The notes beneath the pieces were generated by a model, which was not told where the DNA came from, did not search any database, and saw only the letters and a program-made list of their open reading frames with translations. Positions 1-10,960 of a stretch of 64,000 nucleotides of DNA are shown here, piece by piece (the first letter of the stretch is position 1; each line of letters starts with the position of its first letter). The stretch comes from Lonicera japonica. Lineage: Eukaryota; Streptophyta; Magnoliopsida; Dipsacales; Caprifoliaceae. Where the stretch lies: positions 32,213,234-32,277,233 of the forward strand of contig CM038471.1 in assembly GCA_021464415.1 (NCBI GenBank), written 5' to 3'. A program made the position numbers and the translations under genes.

Positions 1-368
1 GATTGTTGAAATGCTTAATTTGGCTCGGCATGGAGCTAGTCCTTGTGAGCTTTATGCCCCTCATCTTTTTATGTATTTCGCATTGGGTTTGCACTCACAC
101 CCAAACTTGGACACTCTCCATTGCACTCTGTTCAAATTCAGAACATTTAACCTTGAATATGTTTAATGTCAGCTCTCCAGCTCTTTCACCTGTATACTAT
201 GTTAGGGTTCGATTAACTATGCTAATAGCATAATCATGAATAACGAAAATACCCATAAAAATTTATGTACCGGTCAAATTAAGGTTAAAAAAATAGTATG
301 TGGAATGCTATAGTATATGGCAGATATATATACACACATATAGATAATGAACTGAATAATGAGAAACT
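1..368. other. No recognisable gene
   Basis: The stretch is AT-rich with short open frames on both strands, none of which resembles a known family. On the minus strand it lies just downstream of the TIR pseudogene, where the second exon of the related gene at 11121-12254 would be expected. I see no zinc-knuckle or GRF-like motif here. Confidence 0.5.
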
Positions 369-896
369 TATGTGCACCCATCAACTTGGTGGTCTTTCAA
401 GTGCTCCCCAATCAAGTCAGCAACTTCTGCAAGTGCTGATCTCCACTGTTTTATCTTTTCCATCCATTTTCTTTTTCCTTCCGAATCCGTTTCCTCCTTG
501 CATTGCTTTTCTTATTTTGCAAATGCATCTGTTGTCCTACCTATTTTCTTCTGAACTTCGGATGGTTCCACATGGTAGAAGATACGTAAAACTGCAAGCC
601 CAAAGGTTCTCCTTTGTTCGAGAATCATCACAAATTCGTCAAGGCACCACAAGGAAAATGCATAGTTCTACAAGATGACAATGATCGAACTCTTTGACTG
701 AGAGATCACTTTTTCTAATTCTATCTTTAGACATTTGACCTTCTGCATCTCATCATCGTCTCTAAACGAGCGGAATCCATGTTGAACTAAAGCTGTATAG
801 AGGTGATCAGTAAAAGTATAATGAGTGTCTGTCTTAACCTCTAAAGCTCAGAAACATGTCATAGGGAGTTGAAAAAGTGGTTTCATGTGATCTCAT
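369..896 (-). pseudogene. TIR-domain resistance-gene pseudogene (copy 1)
   Basis: Minus-strand reading starts at an ATG (896-894) and gives MRSHETTFSTPYDMFLSFRG, clearly related to the start of the intact TIR gene at 12254. Translation then meets a stop at 834-836. The rest of the TIR domain can still be followed in the other frames: a DHLYTAL motif, a region like the BB loop, the WCLDE segment carrying the family's catalytic glutamate, and a VADL ending. There is at least one more in-frame stop, before NYAFS. The position matching the splice donor of the intact copy reads GGGTGCAC instead of GGGTAAAT, so the donor looks lost. No NB-ARC or LRR is seen. It is a decayed paralogue of the gene at 11121-12254. 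Confidence 0.85.
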
Positions 897-2023
897 GACG
901 ACCATTATATTATCTGCATAAAGATAGATTCTGGCAATGAAATGAAATGATGGAGCACCAAAACTTAACTTGAAGCAATTATCTATTTCTGAGAAGATGT
1001 CAAATTTTGGTTCTGAATAATTAAGATGGCGGATTGATTGAATCAATGAAGTCTTCCATAAAAAAGAACAAAGTAGAAAAAGGAAATGATAAAGTGAAAT
1101 ACATGGACAATTCGTGAAGAAGAAAAGGGGATCACTTGCAAACCATGCTTCCAGGTAATTTCTTGGACTTGAAAACCATGCTTCTGGGAACTTTCTTGGA
1201 CAATGGGTGGTTATCTAAATTTTTCCCTTTTCACTGTGAATGTAACAATATAATTATCACGAGTTATTCATCACAGAGACTTATTATAGATAAAATATCC
1301 GTGGCTAATAATTTTTTGTCTGTCCATATTAGTAAAAGCAATTATCTCTTTGCTAAAGTATAATATTGTTTTGAGAAGTTATATTGTATGCTTGTAAAGT
1401 TATACATTGCTCTGACAATAAGTATAATTAGTTTGACAATAGTATCACCCTATCTTTTTTGGTGCGGAATGCTAATACCAATAAAGTTTGTCAAATAATA
1501 GAAAAACCAGACTAATTATATAAGTGTGAATGCGGTAAGTTGATTTACACTAAAAATATTTTGCACTTTTATCAATTAGTTAAGAATATTTATTATACAC
1601 TAATTATTAAATTAAAAGTACTCTCATTTAGTCTAACCCTTCTCTTTTAGTTACAATTTATTTAATCCACCTATTGTAGATTTATAGAAATCACGTAGTC
1701 TTCGATTTATATGAGGATTCGTTTTTTTTTTTTCCGGAACATCTACGTACAAATCGTATATTCTATTTATATTAGGTTTTCTAACATCTAAATACAAGTC
1801 AACTTCTTGCTCTATTTGGTCTTTCTTTTAGAAGGGACAATTAAAAAAAGGTCTAATAAGGGAAAGATTTTCACACTAAAGCCAAGGAATAATTTTTTTG
1901 TAAATAAAGGACCTATTTTTTATTTTATTAATAATATGACATGTGTCTTTTTTTTTCATTGTAAAATGACATCTTAACCCTTAAAATAAACTAAAAAATA
2001 CCAATATGTATTAAAATATGGAT
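897..2023. other. AT-rich intergenic DNA upstream of TIR copy 1
   Basis: No gene is recognised. The part at 1048-1175 is a block that recurs at 3154, 13688 and about 15535 (listed separately). Sequence around 1230-1500 has weak similarity to 8500-8900 and 9098-9160, which fits old local duplication of the cluster. Confidence 0.5.
1048..1175. repeat. TIR-upstream block, copy 1 of 4
   Basis: The block contains GAAGTCTTCC, then AGTAGAAAAAGGAAATGATAA, then ACCATGCTTCCAGG. The same order recurs at 3154-3275, 13688-13765 (front half only) and about 15535-15690. In copies 1 and 2 the block lies just upstream of minus-strand TIR sequence, so it is probably ancestral 5' flanking DNA of the duplicated TIR genes. 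Confidence 0.7.
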
Positions 2024-2254
2024 TGCAGTATAAACTTTGCAGTTTATATTTCACTGCAATATGAACTTTGCAGTCCATATTTTATTGCAATATGAACTTT
2101 GCAGTCCATATTTTTGGTGCAAAGTTCATATTGCAGTCCATATTTCTAGTGCAAAGTTCATATTGTAGTCCATATTTCACTACAATATGAAATTTGTAAT
2201 TCATATTTTACTACAATATGAATTTTGCAGTCCATATTTTTTGTGCAAATTTCA
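2024..2254. repeat. 31-32 bp tandem repeat with internally inverted units
   Basis: About seven units have starts near 2025, 2056, 2087, 2119, 2151, 2182, 2213 and 2245. Each carries a core close to GCAGTCCATATTT plus a second block reading either CAATATGAACTTT or its reverse complement (CAAAGTTCATATT). The second block is flipped in the units at 2119 and 2151 and partly at 2245. The direction of the array is constant while the sub-block changes orientation. Confidence 0.85.
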
Positions 2255-2837
2255 TAAAGAGGGGTAGTTTAGGTAATATATAACATGTTTTTATTAATTA
2301 AATGATATTTAAATTTATTCAAATACCTTCATTTAAAATATAAAACAAAATAGGCTTCTTACACTAATTACCAATTAAAAATAGGCCCTTCATTCAAAAA
2401 AATATTATTCATTGGAGTTTTGGTAAAAATCAATGTATAATAAGACCTTTTACCTAATTTCTAGCTCTTAGAAATTAATTATAAATCGTACACAAATTTT
2501 GTTTTTTATAGTTAAAATCCTACTCTATTTGGTCCTTTTTGTTAAAATTTTAATCTATTTAACTTTTTCGGTTAGTAATATTTAATCTACTCAAAACACT
2601 ACTATATTTGGACTTTTGGTTATGAAATAATTATAAATCATACTTTACTTTTTCATGCTCTATTTGGTATTTGATTAGAAATATTTTTTTTCTACTCAAA
2701 ATCCGAATATATTCGGTCTTTTGGTTAAAAATTAATTATAAATGGTAGTATATGTTTTTTTATCAATTGGTTAGGAATAAAGATTATCCATGTGATAATT
2801 TATTATAATATATATGAACATTTATTCAATTACTTGA
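2255..2837. other. AT-rich intergenic DNA
   Basis: Highly AT-rich, with repeated phrases such as 'tctatttggtc' and 'ggttaaaa' at 2520-2720 that suggest a decayed tandem repeat. No coding signal was found. Confidence 0.4.
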
Positions 2838-3030
2838 AGGCTTTGACTAGCTGATTGCTTTTTCTAATTATGACTTGAGATATTCGACCTTATCGATCTC
2901 ATTATAGTCTCTAAAGATGCGAAATTCTTGTCAGACTAAAGTTGTGTAGAGGCAATCAGTTTTTTTTTTTGGAGGTATTTACACCCCTGAATTCAAAAAC
3001 ACGTCGTGACAAGTGGAAGAAGAGATTTCA
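2838..3030 (-). pseudogene. TIR-domain relic (copy 2)
   Basis: Aligned by eye to copy 1 on the minus strand, this segment keeps only the front half of a TIR domain: the region of the first beta strand (now reading like RVFEFR), the LYTTL helix, and the FRIFRD...EIDKVE loop. Frameshifts and stops interrupt it, and nothing matching the WCLDE half is left. The order of flanking sequence, up to the block at 3154, matches copy 1. It is not expected to make a protein. Confidence 0.65.
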
Positions 3031-3153
3031 TGGAATATTATGGTGGCCTTTATATTATTTAGAGAAAAAGTGCTTTGGTGATAAAATGATGGAGCACCCA
3101 AGTAAGTTAGATTCAGTTATATCCAAGAGCAGATTGGGATAACCAGATTCAAT

Positions 3154-3275
3154 GAAGTCTTCCACGAAAAAATAAAAAAGTAGAAAAAGGAAATGATAAG
3201 GTGGGAGACTTGGACAATAATTGAAGAAATTAAAAAGGGGACAAACCATGCTTCCAGGAAATTTCTTGGATAGTG
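3154..3275. repeat. TIR-upstream block, copy 2 of 4
   Basis: Same motif order as at 1048-1175, including ACCATGCTTCCAGGAAATTT. It lies just upstream (minus strand) of TIR relic copy 2. Confidence 0.7.
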
Positions 3276-3379
3276 GGTTGTTTAAATTCTCTTCTTTTGC
3301 GTTGTCCTAGTGGCTTGTCTATAGCTAGGTTTCTTGAGGAATCAATCTATTTATTTTTGGATTAAAGTTGTATTTGTAT

Positions 3380-3594
3380 TGTTACGAAATAGAAACAAAA
3401 GAGAGATTGAAGAAGGAGAATGAAAGAATTGTATTACTTTCTTGATAAGAGAATGTACAATAGAGTAAGGATATATATACTAGAGACTAAACCCTAATCT
3501 AGGATACAATTTGGAAAGTATAATGGGAATACAATTAATACAATATAAAAAGTAGAATAGGAATAGGAAACGTAATATATAGTATATTCTAACA
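3380..3594 (-). repeat. Copia 3' LTR (215 bp)
   Basis: Starts TGTTACGAAATAG and ends TATTCTAACA. It is nearly identical to 7199-7413. In element orientation this is the 3' LTR because the purine tract lies on its inner side. Confidence 0.95.
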
Positions 3595-3608
3595 CCCCCC
3601 ACCCCCCT
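3595..3608 (-). other. Copia polypurine tract
   Basis: The plus strand reads CCCCCCACCCCCCT directly inside the left LTR, giving a minus-strand AGGGGGGTGGGGGG tract in the place where plus-strand DNA synthesis is primed. Confidence 0.9.
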
Positions 3609-3613
3609 CAAAC

Positions 3614-3873
3614 TCAAGGTGGTAAGTGAGAGACCAGCTGGAGTTTGGAAATCAACGCTTGGAAACGGCTAGGCTGGTGAGCTTTAGTGAAGAGATCTGC
3701 AAGCTGGTCATCTGAAGATACGGGCATAAGATGAATGTACAGATTGCGAATATGCTGGCTAATAAAGTGACAATCAATCTCAATGTGTTTAGTTCGTTCA
3801 TAAAAGACGTCATTGTGACTGATTTGAATGGCACTGCGGTTGTCACAATAAAGAGTAGTAGCAGAGTCTTGAG
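3614..3873 (-). pseudogene. Copia RNase H C-terminal fragment
   Basis: The minus-strand frame encodes the end of a copia RNase H: the TTLYCDNRSAIQIS motif with its aspartate, then the TKHIEIDCHFI segment and the ADLFTKAH motif, ending at a stop at 3614. It reads into the inverted leader at 3874 rather than into the upstream half of the domain. The upstream half sits beyond the inverted segment and ends in a second copy of 3767-3873. This fragment is the true 3' end of the element's pol. Confidence 0.85.
3767..3873. repeat. 107-bp direct repeat, left copy (RNase H segment)
   Basis: Matches 5158-5264 over 107 bp with about four differences. The two copies bracket 1284 bp (3874-5157) of inverted leader plus gag. 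Confidence 0.9.
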
Positions 3874-4353
3874 AAAAGCTTCGCCTTTTCAATACGAACC
3901 AAACCCCGTTGAAAACACCCCATTCGGACACCACACGCGCTCTCACGCGCCTATGCAAGATTGCCCAGTCTCGCAGCCCAGATCCCACACACACCCTCCT
4001 TTCTTGATCAATATCCACCTCGATAAATAACCCCAAACCACCCATATAATATACCAAAACCTTCGTCTCTTCAATACGAACCAAACGCCATCGAAATCAC
4101 CCCGATCGGAGTTATCACGCGCCCCCACGCGCCGCTGGAACACAGCCACGCGCCACTGCCCTAAAAACCCTAAACCGATTTTTTTCTGAACCAATTTTTA
4201 CTCCCTTGACCGGTTCACCTATATCTAACCCGGTTTTTTTCACTCTAAGACCGATTCCCCACTAAATCAACTGCTCCGGATCCGTTTCTGGCCTCAGATT
4301 TCTCAGAATCAGATTATTTTTTACAGATATTGTGTTATCTTACACGTTTCTCA
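3874..4353 (+). other. Inverted copia leader with an internal duplication
   Basis: Plus-strand sequence ahead of the gag start. A segment of about 75 bp beginning CTTCGCCTTTTCAATACGAA (3879) is repeated in diverged form near 4061 (CTTCGTCTCTTCAATACGAA). It looks like the untranslated leader of a related copia element, carried with gag in the inverted segment. Confidence 0.6.
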
Positions 4354-5157
4354 ATGGAAAAGCACGAGTTTTCGCGTCCGATCTCTATCGTTCTCAATGG
4401 AACCAACTATGTTCAATGGTCCCAAGCCATGACCAGTTTTCTGAAGTCTCTTAAGTTCTGGCAAATTGTTACTGGAGAAGTCGTTAAGCCAACCAAGAAA
4501 ATCGATGAAACCGACGATAAGTTTAATGATCGACTTGATGATTGGGAAAGAAAAAATGGTGATATTATCACATGGGTTCGGAATACCTCTATCTCTCGTA
4601 TAGGGCAGGAAATTGGTCGTTTTACCACCGGGAAGGAAGTCTGGAATTTTCTAAAATCTAGGTACACTCCAAAGGATCTCTCTCATCAGTACCAGTTGCT
4701 TACTGCTTTACATTCTAAAACCCAACAACCTGAGCAATCGATTGATGATTATTTATCTGACCTTCAAGCTATTTGGGATCAGTTAGCCCAATCTGAACCT
4801 ACTTTTTGTGAGCATGATACAGAAAAATTTAAAACATACCGAGATAACCAGCGTGTTATCACTCTTCTAATGGTACTTCACGATAAATTTGAACCAGTTC
4901 GGGCTGCTCTACTCCATCGTAATCATTTACCGTCTCTTGATGATGTCATAACAGAGCTTCTCTCTGAAGAAACTCGGTTCGCCACTCGAGCCCACAATTC
5001 TCATGTTGTTTTAGCCGTTCAAAGCTCGAAACCTACCAAAAACTCGTCTTCTCGAGAATGTGCGTACTGTTATGCCACCACCCATGTTACAAAAACCCAT
5101 CCAGGAGATCTTCCTCTAGATCATCTTCCAGCACCATCACCGCTGCCACCACCGATT
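4354..5157 (+). CDS. Copia gag (inverted relative to pol)
   Basis: The start is the ATG at 4354 (MEKHEFSRPI), chosen because the gag fold begins here. The N-terminus has the pattern of copia-type gag proteins (LNGTNYVQWSQAM, then FLKSLKFW), followed by VWNFLKSRYTP and the helical region through SIDDYLSDLQAIWDQL. This is the capsid-like part that would package element RNA. Near the end, CAYCYATTH looks like the start of a zinc knuckle, but the CCHC spacing is not completed. The open frame runs past 5157 into antisense RNase H DNA and stops at 5274, so the last 39 codons or so are not gag. It lies on the strand opposite pol and cannot be expressed from the same LTR transcript in sense. Confidence 0.8.
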
Positions 5158-5264
5158 GTGACAATCAATCTCAATGTGTTTAGTTCGTTCATGAAAGACG
5201 TCATTGTGACTGATTTGAATGGCACTCCAGTTGTCACAATAAAGAGTAGTAGCAGAGTCTTGAG
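5158..5264. repeat. 107-bp direct repeat, right copy (RNase H segment)
   Basis: The second copy of 3767-3873. It is continuous with the upstream part of RNase H on the minus strand to its right. Confidence 0.9.
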
Positions 5265-6992
5265 GAGCTCCTAATTCATCGAGGAGGCGTCGAAGCCATA
5301 TTAGTTCTTGTGAAGTATCAGCAAGAGCGCGGTATTCAGCCTCAGTGCTTGATCGAGAAACAACAGACTGTTTCTTATTACGCCAAGTAAGAAGGGAGAC
5401 CCCGAGGAAGAAACAGTAACCAGTAATAGACCGACGATCCGTAGGGTCACCGGCCCAGTCTGCATCAGAGTAAGCCCTTAATACAAGAGATGACTTTGAG
5501 GAGTAGTGAAGCCCATGAAAAACTGTCCCTTTGAGATAACGAAGAATCCGAATAACAGCATCAAAATGAGTGGAGTGGAGCGAGGAGCAGCCATAAACTG
5601 ACTGACAACATGGACAGCATAAGCAATATCCGGGCGAGTAACAGTAAGATAGACCAGACTGCCAACTAACTGTCGGTATAAAGTACCATTAGAGAGAGGA
5701 GTACCATCAAACAGAGTAAGTTTAACATTAGTGTCCAATGGAGTAGACGCAGTTTTACAGTCAGTGAGACCAGCACGAGCCAGAACGTCAGATATGTATT
5801 TCACCTGAGATAAATAGTAACCTGTTGAATCAGAAAGGACTTCCAGTCCTAAGAAGTAGTTGAGACGACCAAGATCCTTCATTTCAAAAAACTGACTGAG
5901 AGATTGTTTGAGATCTGAGATACCAGAAATATCATCCCCAGTAATTATCATATCATCCACATAGAGGAGAAGAAAAATAGTCCCAGAATCTGTCTTTCGA
6001 ATAAAGAGGCCTGAGTCTGACGAACTGGAGGAATAACCAAGCTTTGTGATGGTAGAGCTAAATTTTGCAAACCAAGCTCGGGGAGCTTGCTTGAGTCCAT
6101 ATAGGGCACGACGAAGTTTGCAGATCTGAGTGGACTGGTGTGAATAACCGGGAGGTGGTTTCATATATACTTCTTCTGTGAGGTCCCCATTAAGAAAGGC
6201 ATTTTTAACATCCATCTGAAAAAGATCCTATTTGCGAACGGCAGCAATAGCAATAAAACTGCGAACAGACGTCATTCTAGCCACAGGAGCAAAAATTTCT
6301 TCATAGTCTATACCATACTCCTGATTGAACCCCTTGGCTACGAGACGAGCTTTGTATCGATCAATCGAACCATCAAACCGTGTCTTAATTTTATACACCC
6401 ATTTACACCCAACTGCAGATTTTCCAGGAGGAAGAGTCACAAGATCCCAGGTATACGCTTTATCTAAAGCTTGTAATTCTTCTGTCATAACTTGCTGCCA
6501 AAGTGGATTAGTACTAGCTTCCTTATAGGATGAAGGTTCATAGTAAGATATCATGGTAGAATAACAATGGTAATCACGAAGGTGATGAGGGAGCTCTCTT
6601 ACCCGAGTGGACTGTCGTTGTGGTGGAGGTATGGCAGGATCAGCAGGCAAGACATCATCATTAGGAGGTGCCGTATGTTGAAGCTCGTTGGAAGAAATGA
6701 CGTCAGGTGAGGATGGTTCAGGAGGTGTTGGACTGAGAGGTTGAGGTGGTGATGGTGTGGCTTCTGGATCAAGTTCTGGTAGGAATGTGACAACGGGAGC
6801 CTCAAGTTCAGAGGTGGAAAGGTCAAGAGATGAATGAGTAAAAAACGGAAGTGGTGATTCTTCAAGGACATGAAATTTGGATAGAGAGGAGAACATTTTA
6901 TGTTCCCAAAAGACAACATGACGAGAAATCCGTAAGCGTTTTGAAATAGGATCCCAACACCGATAACCTTTATGTTCTATCCCATACTCCAA
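5158..6992 (-). pseudogene. Copia pol: integrase C-terminus, RT and RNase H (broken)
   Basis: Minus-strand coding begins inside the integrase C-terminal domain (KGYRCWDP, then RLRISRHVVFWE), continues through an acidic linker to RT (WVYKIKTRFDGSIDRYKARL; VKNAFLNGDL; the YVDD active site) and on into RNase H. One in-frame TAG (near 6225-6227) interrupts RT. A five-base direct duplication near 5570-5581 (GAGTGGAGTGG) shifts the frame at the start of the RNase H part. Reading across these faults, the domain runs to the copy of the 107-bp repeat at 5158. Protease and the integrase core are absent: only about 200 bp separate 6992 from the primer site. Confidence 0.9.
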
Positions 6993-7186
6993 GAAGCAAC
7001 AAAGACGAAGCTTTTGGTATATGTTTTGGGTTAATCGAGGTTCTGTAGGGCTTCGAACAGTGGATCGACAGTTGGATGAAGCTAGGGTTTTTGATTGATT
7101 GGTTGCTTGGGTCGATGATGCTAGGGTTTTTTATTTGAATTTGGTTGAAGATGAGATGAAAGGTTGGTTCTAGAGGAGGATGAATC

Positions 7187-7198
7187 CCTCTGATACCA
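7187..7198 (-). other. Copia primer binding site (tRNA-Met type)
   Basis: The minus strand reads TGGTATCAGAGG directly after the 5' LTR. TGGTATCAGA is the usual complement of the 3' end of initiator tRNA-Met in plant copia elements. Confidence 0.9.
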
Positions 7199-7413
7199 TG
7201 TTACGAAATAGAAACAAAAGAGAGATTGAAGAAGGAGAATGAAAGAATTGTATTACTTTCTTGATAAGAGAATGTACAATAGAGTAAGGATATATATACT
7301 AGAGACTAAACCCTAATCTAGGATACAATTTGGAAAGTATAATGGGAATACAATTAATACAATATAAAAAGTAGAATAGGAATACGAAACGTAATATATA
7401 GTATATTCTAACA
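7199..7413 (-). repeat. Copia 5' LTR (215 bp)
   Basis: TG...CA ended and nearly identical to 3380-3594. It is followed by the second TGTAT target duplication (7414-7418). Confidence 0.95.
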
Positions 7414-7790
7414 TGTATTACATATTTGTTCTATATTTTCTCGTGTAAGACATGGTTCCTTTTCTACATTTCTATTTCAAATAGGTACTTTAACAAAATT
7501 AATTTCATATTAAGTTTAATTTCTCCTTCTGTCTTAAATTAAGATTTTCTTTTCTCTTAATTTTGTCCCAGTTTAACATTGTTCGATTTTCTTTGGAAGG
7601 TGTTCTCAAGATTTAAGAAGCAACTAATAGCTTTTACCGACTGTGTTTCTGCTATTAAAAGGAAGTATTGAGCACCACCTTGTAAGTTGTTAGAAAACAA
7701 GATAAGAATGTTTTAAAATCTTTGGAAAGCTTCTTGCTCCCAAATTTTAGTTTATCACCCCGTTGTGTAATTTCACACACACATCATAAT
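7414..7790. repeat. Segmental duplication, copy A (right part)
   Basis: Matches 9966-10013 and 10614-10960 in the same order, for example CATATTTGTTCTATATTTTC, GACATGGTTCC and AACATTGTTCGATTTTCTTT. Copy A lacks the hAT element found in copy B. Its left part (about 3355-3379) is separated by the copia insertion. Confidence 0.85.
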
Positions 7791-9944
7791 TATTACGTCC
7801 TTTATAATGCCACATTTCGCTCAAAGGGTTGAAGGGAAATACAAAAGACCTACTCGATGGAATTAGCCAATGTGTGTAGAAGTTCATATTACATACATAT
7901 AAAAGATCTTCAACTGTGTAATTCATCGGTTTTCACTTTCCCCGTTTCAATGTTCAATAATAAAGCTTTCTCCGCTTGAAAATGGATCATTGTCATGTTT
8001 CTGTCACAACCGTTTCATCTATCTGTTAGTTTAGATTTTTAATATTGTACATGTTTATTTACCATACATTCAGATGTGAGGCTTATCATGGCGGTTGTTA
8101 TGGTGACACCACGCGAAAACACCTGAAGATGCCCGTTGAGCTATTTTGATTTTGCAATGTTTGGAAACGCGACTAATTTTGGTTCGGCTTAAGCTAATGT
8201 TGGACGGCTGCTGGCTTTGCTCATAAGGTAATTTTTGTTATCTTCTTCGTCGAAAGCATAACCCTAGGCCATGAAAGTTATAGGTGCACTTTTCTTCTAT
8301 GGGGTAATTTCAGGTTTTTGACTGTTTATTGTAGTGCTTTTCTACTGATTATTGCAACTTTACCGGTCATTATTTGATCTCTCTGACAGATCCTTAACTT
8401 TGCTTAACTGCTAATCTGCAAAGAATTAATCTACAGGCATTTTTTGTAGACAAGATTATGAATCGACTTGCAGATAGGATTATAAATCTACAATACTATT
8501 ATTGTCAAAGTAATTGTGCCTTTGGCAGAGCATGGAAAGTTGTATTATATGCTTCTAATGTTTTACATTACTTGCATTGGCAATAGTATCACCAGTTGTA
8601 TAAATGTATATACCACGCAGAAAGTGAGGTTTTTAAGAAATATAATGTATTATTTGGGTCTTCTGTTCGATCATTCTGTGTTGTCTTGGTTTTGTCAAAG
8701 TTCATGATTATTTTAATTATTATTGGTTTTGTCAGAGTTTATGATTATTTTAATTATTAAAAGAAGGTTCCCCTTTGACATAACTTGACCTGTAGTTGCG
8801 AGTGTAATGGTACTTTACTGTGAATGCAATGAAACAATAATAAAATAATTGTGCCACGTTATTCATCACTAGATATAAGAGGCCAATTATTTATCACCAG
8901 AGTATATTTCTGGTACGAACTAGTCCATATGAATTAGCTTTTTAGCGACAATTTTTCGTCGCTAAAATATTGGGTTGATGTTTTTAACGATAAAAAAACG
9001 TAGCAAAAAGTTCAATTTGAATTGACTAATCCACATTTGAAATTTTTTGTATATCACTACATATAAAAGTATCAAAGAAAACACATCAATCACCAATATT
9101 TTTTTGGTGGAGAATGCTAATAGCAATAGAATTAGTCAAATACAAGAGAAACCATGCTGCTTCTTTTTTTCCTTTAAATATAATAGATAAGACCTGTAGT
9201 TCCAAAGAAAAAGGAGAAAAAATAAAACTATTCTTTACTCAGTGACAAATGAGATTACATGTTTCAGAATTTCTCCAATATTTGAAGAGCGTGTGAGTTT
9301 ATTCTTGCATTAAGGAACAACCAACTGCTAGAACATGAAGATCCATAATTGAAACCTCCGCAGCTATAAATACAGCACATATTTCCCTCCCTTGGCTCCC
9401 TTCCATTATCTCTTTCATCTAATTTCGTCCAATGAAGTCTAATATTAGGCTTCAACGAATGGATTTTTTCATAAAATTTGGTATAAATGATCTACATAAT
9501 GAGTAGATCAATTCACAACATTTCATAAAAAAAAAATTCAAACCAGGCCCAAGTCCTCCAATATAATAGTGTTTTGTCCTCCAATTTTCGAATTGAACAA
9601 TTTATAATTGTTTAATTAGTGAATTATTTAATTTGAGCATTGCAACAAATGAACTAGTATATAAATTTGTTATTTAATTCGTGAAAAATCACACCATACA
9701 TTTTTTTGTTAAAATGAAAAACTTTACATTTTGTTAATTTATAATAAAATAATTATAAATCAGATAAATTATGCAGTCAAACGAGCCTTTGATAAATAAA
9801 TAAATTGGAAAGGGTTACCAATTTTTCGGTAACTACGCAGCACTTCAGCATTGCTGACATTGTTGGAGGTTTAGATTTTTCCATGTTCTTAGGATTTCAT
9901 TTTCCGTTGGCATTGGAGCTTAGACTTCAAGAGGGGAAAAAAAA
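7791..9944. other. AT-rich intergenic DNA, no gene recognised
   Basis: No open frame here resembles a known family; the longest minus-strand frame (9264-9455, about 63 codons) has no recognisable domain. Around 8938-9010 a GCGACAATTTTTCGTCGC-type inverted motif suggests a short MITE relic. Parts near 8500-8900 and 9098-9160 resemble 1230-1500, which fits old duplication. Confidence 0.45.
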
Positions 9945-10960
9945 ATCTAGATTAAGGTGTCTTTGTAGTACATATTTGTTCTATATTTTCTCCTCTTGTG
10001 TAAGACATGGTTCTAGGGGTGTTTTCGGTTTCGGTCGGGATAGAAACTAGGGTACCCCAAAGGCCCAAACCCTCCCCAAACTTTATAGTTCGGTTTCGGT
10101 TCGATTCGGTTTCAGTTTTCGTACCTATGAAACCCAAACTCTCCCCAAATTATTCGGTTTCGGTCTGGTTCAGTCTCATTAGATTTTTTTTTGTATTGTT
10201 AAAACTTTAGTTCAGAATTACACTAAAAATATAAATTCACTCAAAAGGCGCTACAAAACAATTATATAATGTATTTATTTTAATAATTAGCTTAAGTAAT
10301 TATTTATAAATGTAAATAATCCAAAGGGTTGAGTCATTTAAATAATGTAAATGTTGTAAGAAAGTTTCCTTTTTTTTTCAACGTATTGTAAGACAACTTA
10401 AGTAATTACATTAAGTTAGCAAAAATTTTTTTAAAAGATTCGGTTTTTTCGGTCCAATTCGGGGACCCCGAATCCCCAACCCATACCGACCCAAATCAAT
10501 CGGTTTCGGTTTTTTATTTCAGTTTCAATTTTTTTTCGGTTCAAGAAATTTCGGATCGCAACGGATTGGTTCGGTTCGTCCGTTCGGTTTTCGAATTTCT
10601 GACAACATCCCTACATGGTTCCTTTTCTACATTTCTATAACAAATAGTTACTTTTAACAATATTGATTTCATATTAAATTTAATTTCTCCCTCTATTTTA
10701 AATTAAGAGTTGATTTTCTCTTAATTTAGTCCAAGTTTAACATTGTTCGATTTTCTTTGGAAGGTGTTCCCAAGATTTAAGAAGCAACTAATAGCTTTTA
10801 CCGATTGTGTTTCTGCTATTAAAAGAAAGCATGTAGCACCACCTAATTCAAAGAAAATAAGATAAAGATGTTTTAAAATGTTTAGAAAGCTTATTGCTCC
10901 CAAGTTTCAGTTTATATTATCTAACCCTGTAGTGCAATTTCACACACAAAAAAAACAAAA
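9945..10960. repeat. Segmental duplication, copy B (holds hAT element)
   Basis: Corresponds to the copia flanks plus 7414-7790. It reads through the copia insertion point without interruption (GATTAAGGTGTCTTTGTAGT next to ACATATTTG), so it is the copia empty site. It carries the extra 600-bp hAT-like element that copy A lacks. Confidence 0.85.
10006..10621. mobile_element. Non-autonomous hAT-like element with TSD CATGGTTC
   Basis: The element is 10014-10613 (600 bp). It starts TAGGGGTG and ends CATCCCTA, an imperfect terminal inverted repeat, and is flanked by CATGGTTC (10006-10013 and 10614-10621). The 8-bp duplication and TAGGGGTG-like ends fit the hAT superfamily. The interior is AT-rich with subterminal CGGTTTCGGT/CGGTTCGG repeats and no transposase. 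The paralogous site at about 7465 has the target without the insertion, which confirms both ends. Confidence 0.88.

Larger units (their letters stand above)
3375..7418 (-). mobile_element. Ty1/copia LTR retrotransposon, rearranged, with TSD TGTAT
   Basis: The element occupies 3380-7413 and is flanked by the 5-bp duplication TGTAT (3375-3379 and 7414-7418). Two 215-bp LTRs start TG and end CA and differ at one position by eye. On the minus strand a TGGTATCAGAG primer site (initiator tRNA-Met type) adjoins the right LTR and a purine tract adjoins the left LTR, so the element reads right to left. Inside, the integrase C-terminus, RT and RNase H are on the minus strand in normal order. However, gag and its leader are on the plus strand between two copies of a 107-bp RNase H segment; protease and most of integrase are missing. 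It cannot be autonomous, but intact ends and TSD show that it was integrated by a normal retrotransposon route. Confidence 0.95.

Noticed and set aside
9264..9455. Minus-strand ORF of 63 codons
   Set aside because: No domain, no supporting context, and a length expected by chance.
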